From contig NZ_WJIE01000005.1 in the NCBI RefSeq assembly GCF_009649845.1, forward strand, positions 310,001-374,000: DNA of 64,000 bases, written 5' to 3'. Origin of the DNA: Polyangium spumosum. Lineage in GTDB: Bacteria > Myxococcota_A > Polyangia > Polyangiales > Polyangiaceae. The notes under the pieces are model-generated. The model had not been told where the DNA came from. It made no database searches and worked only from the letters and a program-made list of their open reading frames with translations. Positions 26,210 to 37,099 of the stretch are shown here, in pieces (the first letter of the stretch is position 1; the number at the start of each line of letters is the position of its first letter). A program made the position numbers and the translations under genes.

Positions 26210-27613
26210 ATGGTTGACGAGCTGTCAGGATCTTCGACGCCTGCGCCTCCCGAGGCGAAGGCGGGGGCCGACGCGCCCACCGTGCTCGTGGTGGACGACG
26301 AGCCCAGTAACCTTGCTTCCATCGAGAAGATTTTTCAGCGTGACGGCATGCGCGTGCTCACCGCGCCCTCGGCCCGCGCTGCGCTCGACCTCCTCCGGGG
26401 ACATCGCGTCGAGGTCGTCCTCACCGACCTCATGATGCCCGGCACGAGCGGCATCGAGCTCCTCCGCGCGATCAAGCAGCTCGCCCCCGACACAGAGGTC
26501 GTGCTCATGACGGCGTACGGCACCGTCGAGACGGCCGTCCAGGCCATGCGCGAGGGCGCCTACGACTTCGTCGAAAAACCCCTCAAGCGGATGACGATCA
26601 TCAAGAGCGTCCGCAAGGCCGCCGAGCGCCGCTCCCTCGTCGCCGAGAACCGCTCCCTCCGCCAGGAGCTGAAGCTCCTCACGAAGCGCGAGATCATCGG
26701 CTCGAGCCCCGCGCTCCGCCGTGTCCTCGACGTCGCGACCCAGGCCGCGCCCTCCTCTGCCACCGTGCTCGTCCTCGGCGAAAGTGGCACCGGCAAGGAG
26801 CTCGTCGCTCGTTACATCCACGACCACAGCGCCCGCCGGCACGGACCTTTCGTCGCGGTCAACTGCTCCGCCATCCCCGAGACCATCCTCGAAGCCGAGC
26901 TCTTCGGCCACGAGCGTGGCGCCTTCACCGGCGCATTCGCCCGCCGCGAGGGCCGGTTCGCCAAGGCCGCCGGCGGCACCCTCTTCCTCGACGAGATCGG
27001 CGAGCTCAGCCCTTCCGTGCAGGTCAAGCTCCTGCGTGTCCTCCAGGAGAATGAATACGAGCCCATCGGCGGCGATACCGTCCGCGCCGATGTTCGTATC
27101 GTCGCCGCCACCAACAAGGACCTCCGCGCCGAGATCGCGGCGGGCCGCTTCCGCGAAGACCTCTTTTATCGCCTGAACGTCATCGCGATCACGGTCCCTC
27201 CGCTCCGGGCGCGCCGCGAGGACATCCCGCTGCTCGTCGACCATTTCCTCGGCGTGTACTGCGCCAAGAACAATCGTGGCCGCCTCGAGGCCCCGCGCGA
27301 GGTCCTCGCGCGCCTGCTCGACTACTCGTTTCCGGGCAACGTCCGCGAGCTGGAGAACGTGATCGAGCGCGCCGCCGTGCTCTGCCGCGGCGAGAAATTG
27401 TCCATCGAGGATCTGCCCGAGTCGATCCGCGAGAGCGCGGCGGCCGCCCCCGAGACCATCACCTTCTCGGTCGGCACGCCGCTCGACGAGGTCGAACGCC
27501 GGCTCATCCGGGAGACGTTGCGTTACGCCCATGGCGACAAATCCGTCGCCGCCCAGCTCCTCGGGATCTCCACCCGCACGATCTACCGCAAGCTCGGAGA
27601 GATCGAGGGTTGA
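26210..27613 (+). CDS. NtrC-family sigma-54-dependent response regulator
   Basis: This 467-residue protein has the classical three parts. The receiver has acidic residues 29-30 and phospho-acceptor Asp73 (LTDLMMPG). The AAA+ domain has Walker A GESGTGKE, the sigma-54-contacting GAFTGA loop and Walker B GGTLFLDEIGEL. The Fis-type helix-turn-helix ends in VAAQLLGISTRTIYRKLG. It activates sigma-54 promoters when phosphorylated by a partner kinase. No kinase gene is adjacent; the nearest is at 18672-20219. It sits 181 bp upstream of the type II secretion operon, so control of that operon is an inference from position only. Confidence 0.95.
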   Translation: MVDELSGSSTPAPPEAKAGADAPTVLVVDDEPSNLASIEKIFQRDGMRVLTAPSARAALDLLRGHRVEVVLTDLMMPGTSGIELLRAIKQLAPDTEVVLMTAYGTVETAVQAMREGAYDFVEKPLKRMTIIKSVRKAAERRSLVAENRSLRQELKLLTKREIIGSSPALRRVLDVATQAAPSSATVLVLGESGTGKELVARYIHDHSARRHGPFVAVNCSAIPETILEAELFGHERGAFTGAFARREGRFAKAAGGTLFLDEIGELSPSVQVKLLRVLQENEYEPIGGDTVRADVRIVAATNKDLRAEIAAGRFREDLFYRLNVIAITVPPLRARREDIPLLVDHFLGVYCAKNNRGRLEAPREVLARLLDYSFPGNVRELENVIERAAVLCRGEKLSIEDLPESIRESAAAAPETITFSVGTPLDEVERRLIRETLRYAHGDKSVAAQLLGISTRTIYRKLGEIEG

Positions 27614-27794
27614 TCACCGGGAAGAGCGGCGCTACCCCGGCGCTTGAAAATCCGATTGTCACTTTGGCAATCCTCACCGCCCCCACCCTACCCCCTTCGC
27701 CACGTTGTCGATCGTGCCCTCCCCGCGCGAAAAAAGGCCCGGGAAGCGCTAAGATCGGGGCTGGCACGTCTCTCGCTTGCACGGAGCTGGGCTC

Positions 27795-28766
27795 ATGGGA
27801 CTCGACGCGATCCTGAAGCGCTACTTTCCCGCGATCATCTGCCTGTTGATCGCCTCCGCCGCCTATTTCCAGGCGTCGGGAATGGGCGAGCTCGTCGCCG
27901 GCAGCGTGCTGCTCGATCCGTCGTCGATGCCGCCGCCGCCGCCGCCCAAGGGTGGCCTGCCGCACAGCGGCGCCGGACAGGAGCGCTCGGTCAACGCCGG
28001 GCCGATCCTGAGCCGCAACCCGTTCGACTCGGTCACGGGGCCTCTCGACGGCAAGCCCCTCGATCTGCCCGACGCGCCCGACGCGCCGGCGCCCGATAGC
28101 AGCGATCCTTATAGCGATCCCGTCTGCGACGTGGGCAAGGTCCTTCTGATCACGCAATCGGAGGATCCCGATTGGTCGTTCGCCGCCATTGCGGGCTCGG
28201 ACGGCAAGGCGCAGCTCCGGCGGCGCGGCGACGACGTCGGGGGGCACGAGGTGTACTGGATCGGCTGGGATCGCGTGTGGCTCATGAGCGGCAGCTCGCG
28301 GTGCCAGATGCAGGTGCACGGCGAGGTCCCGCAGAAGCTCGCCTCCGCGCCGAAGGCCGCGGAGACCAAGCCGAAGCCGGCGCCGAAGCGAAGGGGCGCC
28401 AAAGCGGTCCCCAAGGAGATCGCGGACAAGATCCACAAGGTCAGCGAGACGCAATTCGACGTCGAGCGCTCGGTCGTCGACCAGATCCTGGAGAACCAGG
28501 CGGAGCTCATGCGGTCGGCGCGAATCGTACCCGAAAAAGAGGGCGACAAGGTCGTCGGGATCCGGCTGTTCGGCGTGCGCCCGGAGTCGCTCCTCGGTAC
28601 ACTCGGGCTCGAGAATGGTGACCGTCTCCAGTCCATCAATGGCTTCGAGATGGCAGATCCGCAAAAAGCGCTCGAGGCATACGCGCGGCTCCGCAGCGCG
28701 GACAAGCTCCAGGTGAGCGTCAATCGGCGCGGCAAGCCGATGACGATCGATTTCAACATCAAATGA
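27795..28766 (+). CDS. gspC: Type II secretion system protein GspC
   Basis: This 323-residue inner-membrane protein has a short cytoplasmic start, one TM helix around 8-28 (FPAIICLLIASAAYFQ), a Pro-rich linker, the HR domain with SRNPFDSVTG near 75-85, and a C-terminal PDZ domain (VVGIRLFGVRPESLLGTLGLENGDRLQSINGFEM). GspC links the outer-membrane secretin GspD to the inner-membrane platform and helps recruit substrates. A ribosome-binding site (GGAG) lies about 8 nt before the ATG. It opens the operon that runs to gspN at 42639; the stop overlaps the next start. Confidence 0.93.
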   Translation: MGLDAILKRYFPAIICLLIASAAYFQASGMGELVAGSVLLDPSSMPPPPPPKGGLPHSGAGQERSVNAGPILSRNPFDSVTGPLDGKPLDLPDAPDAPAPDSSDPYSDPVCDVGKVLLITQSEDPDWSFAAIAGSDGKAQLRRRGDDVGGHEVYWIGWDRVWLMSGSSRCQMQVHGEVPQKLASAPKAAETKPKPAPKRRGAKAVPKEIADKIHKVSETQFDVERSVVDQILENQAELMRSARIVPEKEGDKVVGIRLFGVRPESLLGTLGLENGDRLQSINGFEMADPQKALEAYARLRSADKLQVSVNRRGKPMTIDFNIK

Positions 28767-29110
28767 CCGGGACGAACGGTTCCGCGACGGACGGCATCGA
28801 GACGGGAGACCGAGGGATGGCGAAGCTCAAGCTGCCTGCATTCAACGAAGGGACGCTGCTCCAGCGGACGCTCCTCTACGTGGGGACGTTCGTGGTGGGC
28901 TCGATCGGCTTCGTCGCCCTCGCGAGCCTGATCGTCGTATCGGTCGCGAAATCGGTCCTCCCCGCGCGTGGCGAGGGCGGCGAGGACGGCGCGGACAAAC
29001 CGTCCGAGGTCGCCGCCTCCCCGGGCAAACCGACCAGCAAGATCCCTCGCCCGAAGCGGAGATCGGCCTCCTCCGCGCCGGCGGAGCCGCCCGCCGAAGC
29101 CACGCCTTGA
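28763..29110 (+). CDS. Small single-pass membrane protein between gspC and gspD
   Basis: This 115-residue protein is not recognised. It has a short N-terminal part, one strong TM segment around 39-63 (TLLYVGTFVVGSIGFVALASLIVVSV) and a polar, Pro/Lys/Ser-rich C-terminal tail. An ATG overlapping the gspC stop is used; an internal ATG at 28817 (MAKLKLPAF) also fits. Its position inside the gsp operon argues for a small accessory subunit of the inner-membrane platform, perhaps a GspC-like or pilotin-like helper. This is an inference with no sequence support. Confidence 0.65.
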   Translation: MTGTNGSATDGIETGDRGMAKLKLPAFNEGTLLQRTLLYVGTFVVGSIGFVALASLIVVSVAKSVLPARGEGGEDGADKPSEVAASPGKPTSKIPRPKRRSASSAPAEPPAEATP

Positions 29111-29150
29111 AGACTTCTCCTAGCGAATGACCGAATCGAACTCGAGGATC

Positions 29151-31745
29151 ATGAAGACGCCTTACGGAAACTCCCGCCTGGGAAGGTTTGGCTTCGGTTT
29201 CGCGGCGCTGCTCTGCGCCTCCGCGCCCGCGATCGCGTCCGCGCAGAATGGTCCGCCGCGCGGCGCCCCCGTGCTCAAGACGCCCGGCGCGCGTCCTCAG
29301 CTCGGCCAGGCCCAGGGCGCGCCCGGCGCGGGCGGCCCCAATGCGGGGGCGCCCGCCGGCTTCCCTCCCGGCCCGCCCCCGCGCGCCGGTGCGCCTCTGG
29401 GTCCTCCGCCCGTCGTCGGCGAGGATCCCATGGCCGGCGTGAAGCAGGGCCCGAAGGAGATCGATTTCAAGCCGAAGCGCGGCAACTTCATGGTCTCCTT
29501 CAACCTGGAGGAGGCCGACCTCAACGAGCTCGTCAAGGCCATCAGCAACATCACCGGCCGTCGATTCATTTATGGCGGCAAGCTCCGCCAAATCAAGGCC
29601 ACGGTGTATTCGCCGGACAAGGTCAGCGTGCAGGAGGCCTACAGCGCGTTCCTCTCGATCCTCGAGACGAACGGCCTCACCGTCATCCCGCACGGCCGCT
29701 TCCTCAAGATCGTCGAGACCCCCGGCGTCGTCACGCAGACGACCCCCATTTACGGCGCGGGCACCGCGGTCCCCGCCGAGGATCGCTTCATCACGCGCAT
29801 GTACCGCGTCTCCAACGTCGATTCGAACGAGGCGGCGAACGTCCTCGGGAAGTTCAAATCGAAGGAGGGCGACATCACGGTCCACCCGTCCGGCAACCTC
29901 ATCATCATGACGGACACCGGATCCAACGTGCAGCGCATGATCCGCATCCTCGAGGACATCGACGTCGGCGGCGCGGGTGATCAGATCTGGTTCGAGCCGA
30001 TCCATTATGCCGGGGCGAACGACGTCGCCATGAAATTGAACGAGATCCTCGACCTCAAGCCGGGCGCCGGCGGCAAACCCGGGGCCAAGGGCGGCGGCGG
30101 GGGCGGCGGCGCGCGGATCCTCGCCGACGATCGCACGAATTCGCTCGTCATCACGGCCAACCAGCCCGATTACATGCGCCTGCTCGAGCTCATCAAGCGC
30201 ATGGACGTCCCGCAATCCGGCGACGGGCAAATGCACGTCTTGCCCCTCCAGCACGCGGGCTGCAAGGACCTCTCGGGCACGCTCAATCAGCTCCTCGGCG
30301 GCGCGACCGGCGGCGGCGCGGCGCCGGGCGGCCGGCGCGGCGCCCAGGCCGCCCCGCCCGTCCCCGGCTCGACCGAGGACATCTTCGAGGGCCAGGTCAA
30401 GATCACCTGCGACGAGGGCTCGAACAAGCTCGTCGTCACCTCCTCGCTCCGCGATTATGCCGCGCTCCGCAGCGTCATCGACGAGCTCGATCAGCCGCGC
30501 CGCCAGGTCTTCATCGAGGCCGTGATCATGGACGTCAACGTCGATCGCACGCAGGACGTCGGCGTCCGCTGGCACATGGGCGCGCCCGTGCCTTCCCCCG
30601 TCGAGGTCGACGGCGTGACCGGCGACGGCATCATGTACGGCGGCAATGACCCGCTCACCTCCGCGGGCGCGCCGCTCTCCGTCGCGAATCAGCTCGGCGC
30701 ATTCGCGCTCGGCGTCCGCGGGCCGACCATCGCGGAGTCGGCGAACCTGCTCGGCACGGGCATTTCGATCCCGGCGTTCGGCGTCATCATGCACGCGATG
30801 GCGACCGACTCCGATTCGAACGTCCTCGCCACGCCGCACATCCTCGCGACCGACAACATCCCGGCCACCATCGAGATTGGCCAGAACATCCCGCTCCAGA
30901 CCAACGTCGGCGGCAGCCTCGGCGCGCTCGCGGGCGCGGCGGGCGGCGCGGGCGGCGCCATGGGCGGCATGGGCGGCATGGGCGGCCTCGGCCTGCTCGG
31001 CGGCCTCGGCGGCTTCGCCGCGCCTCGCCAGGACGTCGGCACGAAGATCGAGGTCACGCCGCACGTCAATGACTCCGATCAGGTCCGCCTCGAGATCACG
31101 GAGGGCATCTCGGAGGCCGGCGCGCCGCAGGGCCAGCTCGGCGCCATTCCGATCATCAAGCGCCAGGCGAAGACCACGCTCGTCGTCCGCGACCAGCAGA
31201 CCGTGGTCATCGGCGGCCTCATGCGCGACGCCGTGACGAACTCCCGCACGAAGATCCCGATCCTCGGCGACATCCCCGTCCTCGGCGCGCTCTTCCGCAC
31301 CACGAAGAAGACCACGCAGAAGACGAACCTCCTGCTCGTCCTGACCCCGTACATCATCCGCGATCAGGAGGACCTCCGCGCGATCTTCGAGCGCAAGATG
31401 CAGGAGCGGCAGGAGTTCCTCGACCGGTATTTCGTCTTCGGCGACTCGGAGTGGGAGCCCCCGAAGGATTACGCGCGCGCCAATGGCCTCGTCGAGGACA
31501 TCCGGCAATCGCAGATCAAGATGGCCGACCGGGCGCGGCTCGAGGAGGAGGCCAGGCCGAAGGGCCCGCGCTCGCATGAGCCCGGACAACCCATTGCGGT
31601 GCCGAGCATCGCCGTGCGCGGCGACGACGGCGGCGGAGCGGTCCAGGCCATGCCTCCTCCGACCACCGGCAATGCGCCGGCGGCGCCCGTCCCGCGCCGC
31701 CGCCCGGCCGGCGCGCCGGCCCGGCCCGTACAGCGGGTGGAGTGA
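29151..31745 (+). CDS. gspD: Type II secretion system secretin GspD
   Basis: About 864 residues from the ATG at 29151, which has GAGG about 6 nt upstream; the ATG at 29127 has none. Order: signal peptide (LGRFGFGFAALLCASA ... ASAQ), a Gly/Pro-rich segment, the N0 domain (MVSFNLEEADLNELVKAISNIT), N1-N3 repeats with Gly-rich linkers, then the secretin domain with VIMDVNVDRTQDVG, KIEVTPHVND and the C-terminal VVIGGLMRD ... GALFRTTKKTTQKTNLLLVLTPYII. It forms the 15-fold outer-membrane channel. Two Gly/Ala-rich inserts (around 30085 and 30950) lengthen it relative to the usual 650-750 residues. Confidence 0.95.
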   Translation: MKTPYGNSRLGRFGFGFAALLCASAPAIASAQNGPPRGAPVLKTPGARPQLGQAQGAPGAGGPNAGAPAGFPPGPPPRAGAPLGPPPVVGEDPMAGVKQGPKEIDFKPKRGNFMVSFNLEEADLNELVKAISNITGRRFIYGGKLRQIKATVYSPDKVSVQEAYSAFLSILETNGLTVIPHGRFLKIVETPGVVTQTTPIYGAGTAVPAEDRFITRMYRVSNVDSNEAANVLGKFKSKEGDITVHPSGNLIIMTDTGSNVQRMIRILEDIDVGGAGDQIWFEPIHYAGANDVAMKLNEILDLKPGAGGKPGAKGGGGGGGARILADDRTNSLVITANQPDYMRLLELIKRMDVPQSGDGQMHVLPLQHAGCKDLSGTLNQLLGGATGGGAAPGGRRGAQAAPPVPGSTEDIFEGQVKITCDEGSNKLVVTSSLRDYAALRSVIDELDQPRRQVFIEAVIMDVNVDRTQDVGVRWHMGAPVPSPVEVDGVTGDGIMYGGNDPLTSAGAPLSVANQLGAFALGVRGPTIAESANLLGTGISIPAFGVIMHAMATDSDSNVLATPHILATDNIPATIEIGQNIPLQTNVGGSLGALAGAAGGAGGAMGGMGGMGGLGLLGGLGGFAAPRQDVGTKIEVTPHVNDSDQVRLEITEGISEAGAPQGQLGAIPIIKRQAKTTLVVRDQQTVVIGGLMRDAVTNSRTKIPILGDIPVLGALFRTTKKTTQKTNLLLVLTPYIIRDQEDLRAIFERKMQERQEFLDRYFVFGDSEWEPPKDYARANGLVEDIRQSQIKMADRARLEEEARPKGPRSHEPGQPIAVPSIAVRGDDGGGAVQAMPPPTTGNAPAAPVPRRRPAGAPARPVQRVE

Positions 31746-31747
31746 TC

Positions 31748-33529
<1,782 letters not shown>

Positions 33530-33541
33530 GAGGAGCGGGCC

Positions 33542-34768
33542 GTGGCCGTCTTCGAGTACAAAGGCATCCTCGTCGCCACCGGAAAGCCGGTGAAGGGCGT
33601 GCGCGACGCGGAGAACGCGAAGGCGCTCCGCGTCCTTCTGCGCAAGGACGGCATTCTCCTCACGACCGCCGCGGAGGAGCAGGCCGCCGCGGCGAAGACC
33701 AAGAAATCGATCAACCTCCTCGCCTTCGCGCAGCGCCCCTCCACGAACGACGTCGCCGTCGTCACGCGCCAGCTCGCGACCCTGCTCAAGGCGGGCATTC
33801 CGCTCTTCGAATCGCTGACCGCGCTCATCGATCAGGTCGAGAAGGAGGCGCTGAAGCGCGCGCTCACGCAGGTGCGCGAGCAGATCCGCGAGGGTACGAG
33901 CTTCGCCAAGGCGCTCGAGCAGCACCCCTCGATCTTCCCGCCGCTCTACGTGAACATGGTCCGCGCCGGCGAGGCGTCGGGCATGCTCCAGCAGGTCCTC
34001 GAGCGCGTCACCGCGTTCCTCGAGGCCCAGGCGAAGCTCACGTCGAAGATCACCTCGGCGATGGCGTATCCCATCCTGATGGCGATCCTCGGCACCTCGC
34101 TCGTCTCGGTGCTCATGATCGCGGTCGTGCCCAACGTGACCTCGATCTTCGCCTCGATGGATCAGGCATTACCCTGGTACACGGCGGCGCTCATCGGCCT
34201 CTCCGATTTCCTGAGCAACTACTGGTGGCTCGTGCTCGGCCTGCTCGCGGGCGGCATCTGGGGGTTCCGGCGCTGGGTGCGCACGCCGGCGGGCCGGCTG
34301 AAATGGCACGGCATGCTGCTCAAGGCGCCCATCGTCGGCAAGCTCGTGCTGATGATCGCGATCGCGCGCTTCTCGCGCACCCTCGCCACGCTGCTCAGCG
34401 CCGGCGTCGCGCTGCTCGGCGCGATGGATATCGTGAAGAACGTCCTCGGCAATGCCGTCCTCGAGAAGGTCATCGCCGACGCGATCGGCTCGATCCGCGA
34501 GGGCCAGAGCATCGCCGAGCCCTTGAAGCGCAGCGGCCAGTTCCCGCCGATCGTGACGCACATGATCACCATCGGCGAGAAGAGCGGCCAGCTCGAGGAG
34601 ATGCTGGAGAACGTTTCGAATGCGTACGATCTGGAGGTCGAGACCCGCGTGACGGTGCTGACGAGCCTGCTCGAGCCCCTCATGATCGTGTTCATGGGCG
34701 GCGCGGTCGGGTTCATCGCGTTCTCGATCCTCATGCCGCTCATCCAGATGTCGAGCTTCGCAGGGTAG
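33542..34768 (+). CDS. gspF: Type II secretion system inner-membrane platform protein GspF
   Basis: This 408-residue protein has the two GspF domains. Each has the pattern FxxxLxxLLxAGxPLxxxL (first: VVTRQLATLLKAGIPLFESL; second: RFSRTLATLLSAGVALLGAM), plus an N-terminal K-G-x-L-V-A-TGKPVKGV block. Three TM segments are visible, around 175-200, 222-240 and 376-400. It anchors the secretion ATPase and pseudopilins in the inner membrane. The GTG start is supported by AGGAGG 8 nt upstream. Confidence 0.95.
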   Translation: MAVFEYKGILVATGKPVKGVRDAENAKALRVLLRKDGILLTTAAEEQAAAAKTKKSINLLAFAQRPSTNDVAVVTRQLATLLKAGIPLFESLTALIDQVEKEALKRALTQVREQIREGTSFAKALEQHPSIFPPLYVNMVRAGEASGMLQQVLERVTAFLEAQAKLTSKITSAMAYPILMAILGTSLVSVLMIAVVPNVTSIFASMDQALPWYTAALIGLSDFLSNYWWLVLGLLAGGIWGFRRWVRTPAGRLKWHGMLLKAPIVGKLVLMIAIARFSRTLATLLSAGVALLGAMDIVKNVLGNAVLEKVIADAIGSIREGQSIAEPLKRSGQFPPIVTHMITIGEKSGQLEEMLENVSNAYDLEVETRVTVLTSLLEPLMIVFMGGAVGFIAFSILMPLIQMSSFAG

Positions 34769-34783
34769 AGGGGGAATCGGGGC

Positions 34784-35197
34784 GTGGCGCGGCGCAGGCA
34801 GCGAGAGACGACGATCTGGTTCCCGTGGGAGCGGGGCGGGGGCATCTTGCGCGGCCGCGGCATGGCGCGGGCGAAGCTCGTCGCGCTCGCGCTCGGGATG
34901 GCCACGCTCTTGCTTCTGCTCGGCGCGCGCGAGCGGCGCAAGACCGGCGTCCGCTCCACGATGGCCACGATCGGCGTCGTGCGGGCGGGCCTCGACGCGT
35001 ACCGGGCGGATCACGAGCGAAAGTGCCCTCCGTCGCTCGATGCGCTAAAAACGGAAGGTTATATCGGGATCGACCCCATCGACGCGTGGGGCAGGCCGCT
35101 CCGGCTGGTTTGCCCTGGTCAGAAGGACCCGGAGGGGTACGATCTCACGAGTGACGGGCCGGACGGCGAAATCGGCGGTCTCGACCGCGTGGAGTGA
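34784..35197 (+). CDS. GspG-like protein lacking a prepilin signal
   Basis: At 137 residues it carries the GspG C-terminal signature: DAWGRPLRLVCPG, then YDLTSDGPDGE, which matches the D-x-W-G-x-P-x ... Y-x-x-x-S-x-G-x-D-G calcium-loop block of major pseudopilins. The N-terminus is not a prepilin leader. After a basic region, one TM helix (LVALALGMATLLLLLGA, about 31-47) follows, but no G|FTLxE cleavage site is present. It may be a membrane-tethered GspG paralog or an accessory assembly factor. It lies between gspF and gspG with spacings of 15 and 7 nt. The true start may be the ATG at 34862. Confidence 0.78.
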   Translation: MARRRQRETTIWFPWERGGGILRGRGMARAKLVALALGMATLLLLLGARERRKTGVRSTMATIGVVRAGLDAYRADHERKCPPSLDALKTEGYIGIDPIDAWGRPLRLVCPGQKDPEGYDLTSDGPDGEIGGLDRVE

Positions 35198-35204
35198 ACG
35201 GATC

Positions 35205-35642
35205 ATGAAGGTGAAAGCGAATCGAATCCGGAAGTGGAAGCGTGCGGCGTCGCGGGGCGTGACGCTGGTCGAGGTCCTGATCGTGCTCGCGATCATGGCG
35301 ATCATCGCGGGCGGCGCCACGGCGCTCGTGTTCCCGCAGCTCAAGAAGAGCCGCGTGAAATCGGCCGTGCTCTCGGCGGGCGTCATCAAGACGGCCGCGC
35401 AGCAGTACCAGCAGCTCGAGATGGCCGGCAGCAGCACGTGCCCGACGCTGAAGGACCTCATCGACGGCAAGCAGATCGACGCGAAGAAGACCGACGATCC
35501 GTGGGGCACGCCGTTCAAGATCACCTGTGAAGGCGACGAGATCACCGTGATCAGCGCGGGCGCGGACCGGAAGGAAGGCACGCCGGACGACGTGAAGGAC
35601 GATTTCAAGGACGCCGACATCAAGCGCGTCGGCGATCTCTGA
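35205..35642 (+). CDS. gspG: Major pseudopilin GspG
   Basis: This 145-residue prepilin has its peptidase site after Gly18 (ASRG|VTLVEVLIVLAIMAII). Glu at mature position +5 and a hydrophobic helix follow. The C-terminal half has the GspG DPWGTPFKI and ITVISAGADRKEGTPDD blocks, including the Ca2+-loop region. GspG is the main subunit of the periplasmic pseudopilus. The ATG at 35205 was chosen over longer readings because it places the leader peptide correctly. A prepilin peptidase (GspO/PilD) is needed and is not in the window. Confidence 0.95.
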   Translation: MKVKANRIRKWKRAASRGVTLVEVLIVLAIMAIIAGGATALVFPQLKKSRVKSAVLSAGVIKTAAQQYQQLEMAGSSTCPTLKDLIDGKQIDAKKTDDPWGTPFKITCEGDEITVISAGADRKEGTPDDVKDDFKDADIKRVGDL

Positions 35643-35651
35643 CGAGGATCC

Positions 35652-36413
35652 ATGCCGGCCGCCTTCGCCCGTCCCTCGAAATGCCACGCCGCCGCGTCCT
35701 CGCGCGGGCGGCGTGGCCTGTCGCTCGTGGAGGTCTTGATCACCCTGGCGATCATGACCCTCATCACGGGGGCGGCGGTCCTCGGGCTCGGCGGCCTCAA
35801 GCGCGCGCGGCTCCGGCAATCGGCGGTGATGATCACGAGCGCGGTGCGCGTCGCGTACGGGCACGCGAATGCGATCGGAAAACCCGTGCGCCTCGTGTTC
35901 GATTTCGAGAAGCGCTCGGTGGTGCTGGAAGAGGGCACGGGGCAGCTCGCGATCGACCGGCGGACGAAGACGGGCGGCGCGGCGGGCGCGACGGAGTCCG
36001 AGCGCGAGGCGGAGCAGCAGAAGGCGCAGGACGACAAACTCGAGCAGCAGGGTCTGCGCGCGCCGAAGCCCTCGTTCACGCCGACCTCGGCGTTTGGCTT
36101 CGAGGGGGACAAGGAGAACCCCGGCAAGTCGCTCGCGGACGGCATTCGTTTCATGTCGGTCGACACCGCGCACCAGGACGAGCCGATCGAGGAGGACCGG
36201 GCGTATCTTTATTTCTTTCCGGGCGGACAAACCGAGCGCGCCGCGATCCAGATCGTGCTCGGCAACCCCGCCGAGGCGGACAAGGACAGGGATTTCATGA
36301 CGATCCTCGTCTCGCCGCTGACGGGCAAGCCCACGATGCAGAAGGGCCGCGTGGAAATGAAGCGGCCTCGTGACGACGAAGAGGAATCGGAGCGCGAGGA
36401 CTCGGGTTTCTAG
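35652..36413 (+). CDS. gspH: Minor pseudopilin GspH
   Basis: This 253-residue protein is longer than usual for GspH (150-200 residues). The leader ends at Gly22 (RGRRG|LSLVEVLITLAIM), with Glu at +5 and a TM helix. The remainder has the globular GspH domain, including VRLVFDFEKRSVVLEEGTG and RAYLYFFPGGQTERAAIQI, plus a charged Glu/Gln insertion around 115-145. It helps initiate or cap the pseudopilus. It follows gspG by 9 nt. Confidence 0.88.
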   Translation: MPAAFARPSKCHAAASSRGRRGLSLVEVLITLAIMTLITGAAVLGLGGLKRARLRQSAVMITSAVRVAYGHANAIGKPVRLVFDFEKRSVVLEEGTGQLAIDRRTKTGGAAGATESEREAEQQKAQDDKLEQQGLRAPKPSFTPTSAFGFEGDKENPGKSLADGIRFMSVDTAHQDEPIEEDRAYLYFFPGGQTERAAIQIVLGNPAEADKDRDFMTILVSPLTGKPTMQKGRVEMKRPRDDEEESEREDSGF

Positions 36414-36430
36414 AAAACGGGTATTCGGGG

Positions 36431-37099
36431 ATGAAGCAGAGGAAAGGGTTCACGTTGCTCGAGGTCATGATCGCGGTCGCGATCCTGGGCCTCGGCCTGA
36501 CCGCGATCCTCGCCGCGCAGGCGGGCTCGTTCTCGATGTCGGCGCACGCCCGCAACATCAGCGTCGTGACGGGGCTCGCGCGCTGCAAGATGGGCGAGCT
36601 CGAGGAGGTCCTCCAGAAGCCCGACGGCTTTCAGGAGCTCGACGTCATCGAGAGCGGCCCTTGCTGTGAGGGCGACGAGACGCCGAACGTGAGCTGCACC
36701 TGGAAGATCGAAAAGCCCACGTTCCCCGATCCCGTGTATGGCGAGATGGAGCTCGACACGGGGCTCGACATCGGCGGCAGCCCCGGCGGCGGGCTCCCCG
36801 GGATGCCCGGAATGCCCGGGATGCCTGGCGGCGGCGGCCTCGATCCCGCGTCGCTCGGCGACGGCGGCCTGCCCGGCGATCCGACGGAGATGCTCGGCAG
36901 CTTGCTCAAGGAGGGGATGCGGAACGCTTATCCCACGCTGAAGAGCATCTTCGAGAACAGCACCCGCCGCATCACGGTGACCGTCACCTGGAAGCAGGGC
37001 GAAAAAGAGCAATCGTTCGACCTCGTGCAATGGTTCACGCGTCCGCCCACGCAGGGCATCGACGAGGACGCGCTCGACGGCGGAGGGCCGAACGGATGA
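36431..37099 (+). CDS. gspI: Minor pseudopilin GspI
   Basis: This 222-residue protein has a very short leader, MKQRKG|FTLLEVMIAVAILGLGL, with Glu at +5. GspI domain features follow (LARCKMGELEEVLQ and KRITVTVTWKQG-like, seen here as RRITVTVTWKQGEKEQSF). A Gly/Pro/Met-rich insertion (GGGLPGMPGMPGMPGG) lies around 115-130. GspI starts the pseudopilus tip complex with GspJ and GspK. The stop codon overlaps the gspJ ATG. Confidence 0.9.
   Translation: MKQRKGFTLLEVMIAVAILGLGLTAILAAQAGSFSMSAHARNISVVTGLARCKMGELEEVLQKPDGFQELDVIESGPCCEGDETPNVSCTWKIEKPTFPDPVYGEMELDTGLDIGGSPGGGLPGMPGMPGMPGGGGLDPASLGDGGLPGDPTEMLGSLLKEGMRNAYPTLKSIFENSTRRITVTVTWKQGEKEQSFDLVQWFTRPPTQGIDEDALDGGGPNG

Noticed and set aside
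27762-27777. Possible sigma-54 promoter (TGGCACGTCTCTCGCT) before gspC
   Set aside because: GG and GC elements are correctly spaced and only one consensus base differs, but the predicted transcription start would lie about 7 nt before the gspC ATG and remove its ribosome-binding site.
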